Source of the DNA: Varroa destructor
Lineage: Eukaryota; Arthropoda; Arachnida; Mesostigmata; Varroidae
Assembly: GCF_002443255.2 (NCBI RefSeq)
Contig: NW_019211457.1
Coordinates: 401,303 to 465,302 of the forward strand
DNA length: 64,000 bases
Reading direction: 5' to 3'
Part shown: piece after piece, positions 60,152 through 64,000 of the stretch
How positions within the stretch are numbered: the stretch's first letter is position 1
Layout: each line of letters opens with the position of its first letter
Notes under the pieces: generated by a model
Told to the model about the DNA's origin: nothing
Seen by the model: only the letters and a program-made list of their open reading frames with translations
Databases searched by the model: none
Translations under genes and position numbers: made by a program

Positions 60152-61500
60152 AACTCTATCTGCATTAGGGCTTCGACAAGCTTGTGTCTCCTTTCCTATC
60201 CTTTACCTATCCCTAAATGGCTAAGTAGGAAGATATTTGCCTACAGAACCTTCTATCGACGCTTCGATCCTACGTTCGCTTTCCTTCTCACATCCTGCCC
60301 CTGTTCTTTATATAAGAATTAACAGTTGCTCACAAAAGCCTCACCGATCCGCGTCCATATGCAGCTCTAGCGAAACGAAGTGACATAGCTTGACGCAGGC
60401 TCGTTCAGCGAGTCGGATCGTTTGTTCCTTCCAGCTGGAGGCGGAGTGTTTACATTTGTGCGTTAACAGCAATGATCCCGAATAGCTCATTAGTACACTA
60501 GGATCGACCGTGTTCATTAGGAGACAGCTGTATGAGATCAGTGAATACGTTGTCAAGATGGTACGTTTGATAGTCTGTACAAGTTCTTAAATGAACTCGG
60601 CCTTTAACTGTGTATTAGGGGCATTCGAATCTTCGATCGTCTAATCTGCTTTAATAAGAAGCTAACTCAGGAAGTGAGATGTAGATCTCTATCGTTCTCG
60701 AAAAACAGAGCCTTCAAAGAAACACGGATATATAGATTATCACGTATAACTGGGCAAAGAGGTGTTTATCCTCCTATGCTAATAAACCTTTTTGAATCGA
60801 CTAAAGCTAAGTTGTCTTAGTTATTATATCATTTAGGACAAGACTATTTGTTTTAGTAACTTATAACAATGCATAATTCTTACAAAGAGTGAAAGTAAAA
60901 TCTGGAACGTAAATCTATAATAGCTCTCTATCGGAAGACTCTCTGCGCTGATCAGCGTTGCTGTCTTAGCCAATCTGCTGTCGTACCGAGTTTTTGAAAT
61001 TTGGTTCGGCCTAAAATCAGCAACTTTACGATTAGATCGTAAAAATGCGAAACATTAAAAATCCTTGCCAAAAAAAAAATTAAAAATTAAATTTTACATT
61101 CGTTTCATGAGCTCGTATTATAAGCTTTTTACGAATCTCAACGGTTGTCAAGCAATTGTCAATTTACGTAAAGTAACATCGAGCTCTATGGGATGGAAAG
61201 AACAAACTCACTTAAAAAAAAAGTACGTATGTAATCGGTGCCATCATATGCTTTTTTCCAGAATGAGACTTGAGCGACCCGCTAAAAATTAGCCAGACCC
61301 GACCATTTTAGGAAATCTTTTTTGACGCAAACAAACGGACAACGAAATTTAGTTATTTACTAAATTAATTTATTTGATTATAAAAAAGTGAGCATTTTCC
61401 GTCATCCGGTACCCACGTCTTCCTTTACTTTACTAAACATAGTCGAACACCAAGAACTAGCAAAAATTTCACCCCCGCCCCCTCGGGGAAATCTGTTTAG

Positions 61501-61998
61501 TTATACATTGCTCACGTTAACGTAGGCCGCGCGCTCTTCTTGCTCATTAAATATTACCGGGATGTCATCCAAATCGAATTGATAGTGAATGATTGACGCG
61601 AATAATCTGTGCCTTCGTCCGTCTGGTAATCTGTCAAATTCTAATTGGGCACGCCTTGCTTCTTGCCACCATCGCCATGCATCCCACGTTTTTCAGTGCA
61701 GGTCACAACCAAAGGTAACGAGTGTGCACGGTCGACCTTCAATGGCGATTATAATCTCGATGGTAACACCGCTGGTGACCGTCGTGCTGATGGCCTCGGT
61801 CGTAAAAGTTGTTAAATGTGGTTGGCACTAGTCCGACACGCTTGATGGCATTGAACGGGGCGCAGTGGGAGCATCGTTTTCGTCATTAGACCGGCCAAAC
61901 CCAGTGCGACGAGCCCATACTATAGCACGTCCACTATAAACGCCTGCCTTTGACCCGCTACCTCGAAGGGTAACCCTTTGGCATGAAAGAGCTGCGGC
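61501..61998 (-). pseudogene. Unidentified decayed coding frame, 166 codons with two internal stops
   Basis: One minus-strand frame stays protein-like across 498 bases but is broken by TAG (61830-61828) and TGA (61695-61693) before ending in TAA. Pieces include SKAGVYSGRAIVWARRTGFG, then GVTIEIIIAIEGRPCTLVTF, then WDAWRWWQEARRAQLEFDRL and a tail ending AYVNVSNV. The segment is GC-richer than its surroundings. I do not recognise the family. It could be a pseudogene, a transposon piece, or exons separated by very short introns. Other frames are also partly open, which lowers certainty. Confidence 0.35.
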
Positions 61999-63038
61999 TT
62001 ACCATCCGTATCACGTCAGCTTGAAGGGGCCTTTAGAAATCAACCCCTTCCCTCTCGTACACATACAAAGTGAGCCTGAATGAGAGAAGGGACAGGAATG
62101 TGCATGAAATCTAGGGGCAGAACCTACGGGGATGGCTTAAAAAGGCAGACTCGCTTTGACAGTATTTGGAAACAATTCAAACTAGGCGCCAAATCGTATC
62201 ATCTTACGGTTTCATAGAGCCATTGAGTACGATGGGTTTTTTATGCAAAGGTGTATCATGCTAGTGGAAAGGAAAAAAAATATACGTATTTATAGTGATG
62301 GAGATATGTATATGAGTGTACATCAAATCTTATGTCATTGCTTAATACTATAGCCTATAAGCGGGTTATATTCTGCTTCGTGGATATTTTATATTCATAT
62401 TGATTATCGATTCATCCATGAATTCGAATAAGCATCTGTGACAATGATATGCAAACGCTGGGTTTACAAAAATACGTTTAAATAGAAACTATTAAAAAAA
62501 AAAATAAATAAATAGTAATAAATGTAAATAAAAGTCGATATAACGACGAATGATACGGAACAAGTGAGGACGGCACAAACATTTAATTATAACCGTTCCA
62601 GGTGCATGCCTCAGGAAACTTGTCATGCATCTTTCGCCAGTTGCATACTATATGTGAATATGTACATAGTTATTTACCTACTATACTGAATTAAACATAT
62701 ATATTATTCATTCATCGTCACAGTCTGCTTAAATCGATGCAGTTATTTTTAACTTACTTCGCACTTTGTTCGTAATCTTGATTTATCCGCGTTACCACAT
62801 TCTACCTTGTATCTAGTTGACAATTGTCGGAACATCTTTTCTCCTACATCAACAAGCCTTTGTAGACGTATTTCTGGAAATAAGAATACAAAACCATAGA
62901 GCTGCTCTAGGGGGAGTTGGGGCGTTGACGATGGCCGCCGCAGAGGCAGTTGAATTTAAATCCTCTAACCACTTTGACACTTAGAACCGTTCTTTTTTTT
63001 TCGTGCTTCCGCCGCCACACGCAGTCGTTTCGTTTACT

Positions 63039-63317
63039 TCACACTAGGGAAATAAGGCAGACACCTGTACCTATCATTTCTTGCGGTGCTACGCCTCCAG
63101 GTCCCACGGTCTTACGCTCGATGTTATGGCCCCTTACAGGCCACCAACCGTTTGTGGGCAGTTGTGGCCCCTTGCAGGCGACCAACCGTCTGTGGGCAAT
63201 GTTATGAGTCCTATTCAGTTCTGCAGCCACCAAGTCGGCGATAGCATAGGCAGCAGTAAACTGTTGACTGCTACTTGCCGAATAGAACCCGAGGACCCAG
63301 CAGTAGCTGCCCGGCAT
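63039..63317 (-). CDS. Unassigned 92-codon ORF spanning a tandem duplication
   Basis: Starts MPGSYCWVLGFYSASSSQQF and ends at TGA. The first half looks protein-like. The second half is encoded by the two copies of a 38-bp repeat. No family is recognised and no splice structure was seen. It may be a fortuitous frame in a GC-richer segment. Confidence 0.2.
   Translation of the reverse strand: MPGSYCWVLGFYSASSSQQFTAAYAIADLVAAELNRTHNIAHRRLVACKGPQLPTNGWWPVRGHNIERKTVGPGGVAPQEMIGTGVCLISLV
63123..63198. repeat. 38-bp tandem duplication, two copies
   Basis: Units 63123-63160 and 63161-63198 differ at four positions. Both contain GGCCCCTT..CAGGC and ACCAACCGT.TGTGGGCA. A short remnant (GTTATG) follows. 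Confidence 0.85.
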
Positions 63318-64000
63318 AACTAACAGCAGGAAAAATAGGCTACATACTCATTCAACTTCCACCGTTGATACCAGACGGTCTATGATAATTCGCCACCTTT
63401 TGAATTATTACTCCATTGTTAAAATGTTCAGCGCTAGAAGCACCCGAAGATCATTCACGTGAGTAAGGGGATAGATCCCCTCGGTCACCAAAGCCGCTGT
63501 CGATGCCATCACTACATTAAGTGCCACTGACGCCATTCCTTCTGTAACACTCCGAAGAAAAATGTGGCCCTTGCTAGGCTACTGGACCTTGGCTAATGGC
63601 TATTCTATATACGGGGGCTCTACGGTAGAAAATCTAAATAAGCAAGCAGCACTTAGATCTATAGCGAAAATTCGAGGGGCGTTACTGTAAAGATATTCAT
63701 TGAGACAAACGGCTGCTATCTGGGAAGAGTTTCGAAGTAATATCAAACATATCTCGAACCATGAGCCAAGCTGATAAAGGGGTCCAGGGTTTAGTGGGTG
63801 AGAGTCCTACAGTACCAGACAAAACACAATTCAGTGATGTCCGGTCTACATAATGCATTTGCCCTTAACCTCAAAAAAAAATGCTATCTGGGAAGAGACT
63901 ACGGCGTGTAAGCTTTCTGAGAAAATGCTTCGAAAAAAGCTTTGGGGCAGCTGGAAATGACATTGTGACATGATGCTTGTCTCGACCAGCCAAACTATAA

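Larger units (their letters stand above)
55831..61500. other. Intergenic stretch with transposon relics
   Basis: Mostly AT-rich non-coding DNA. It holds the SINE-like copy at 58262-58378, a duplicated 12-mer at about 58203-58226, the mariner relic at 59040-59289, a hairpin at 59749-59774 and a TA microsatellite at 60131-60151. A 71-codon minus frame (60556-60341) is unassigned. Confidence 0.5.
62010..64000. other. Right end of the window, no firm gene
   Basis: Contains an exon-like piece near 62002-62080 (minus; good acceptor and donor, but all frames stop), the duplicated unit at 63123-63198, and a 92-codon minus frame with a real ATG (63317-63039). A plus-strand ATG at 62931 in strong context opens only 17 codons. 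Confidence 0.4.

Noticed and set aside
62002..62080. Minus-strand exon-like piece with good acceptor (TTCTCTCATTCAG) and donor (GATG|GTAAGC).
   Set aside because: All three frames contain stops, so it is not coding; it could be a non-coding exon but nothing links it to a gene.

Overview
The window looks like nuclear DNA of an arthropod, most likely a chelicerate such as a mite or tick. It is AT-rich, with spliced genes whose introns run from about 140 bases to about 7 kb, GT..AG splice sites, AATAAA signals, microsatellites and decayed transposable elements. The organism call is an inference: a nuclear receptor of HR96/DAF-12 type fits Ecdysozoa, and nothing in the sequence names the species. 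No rRNA gene, intact tRNA gene or CRISPR array was seen.

Three protein genes can be rebuilt exon by exon with matching phases. (1) Plus strand, 4772-12099: a nuclear receptor of about 713 aa with a C4 zinc-finger DNA-binding domain and a ligand-binding domain, closest in style to HR96/DAF-12 (NR1). (2) Minus strand, 36532-21857: a 487-aa, 12-helix major facilitator transporter of the MFSD4 / sodium-dependent glucose transporter 1 type, in seven coding exons; a non-coding upstream exon is probable. (3) Plus strand, about 46286-52797: a divergent MAST-type serine/threonine kinase of about 937 aa, with a pre-kinase helical domain, a kinase domain with several unusual residues, a PDZ domain and a second PDZ-like region.

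A tiny two-exon gene (55468-55778) may encode a 49-aa secreted peptide. At 61998-61501 (minus) there is an unidentified decayed coding frame with two internal stops.

The remaining DNA is intron or intergenic. It holds relics of mobile elements: a transposase HTH piece (35.7 kb), a retrotransposon integrase piece (30 kb), a mariner transposase piece (59 kb) and two tRNA-headed SINE-like copies (37.2 and 58.3 kb). It also holds simple repeats and some inverted repeats, including a perfect 15-bp one at 24.7 kb.

The transporter and kinase genes are divergent, with a 36.6-46.3 kb region between them that includes GC-richer segments (about 41.5-41.75 and 42.7-43.2 kb) likely to contain promoters. 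The three genes have no evident shared pathway. All exon joins are read by eye and need transcript support.
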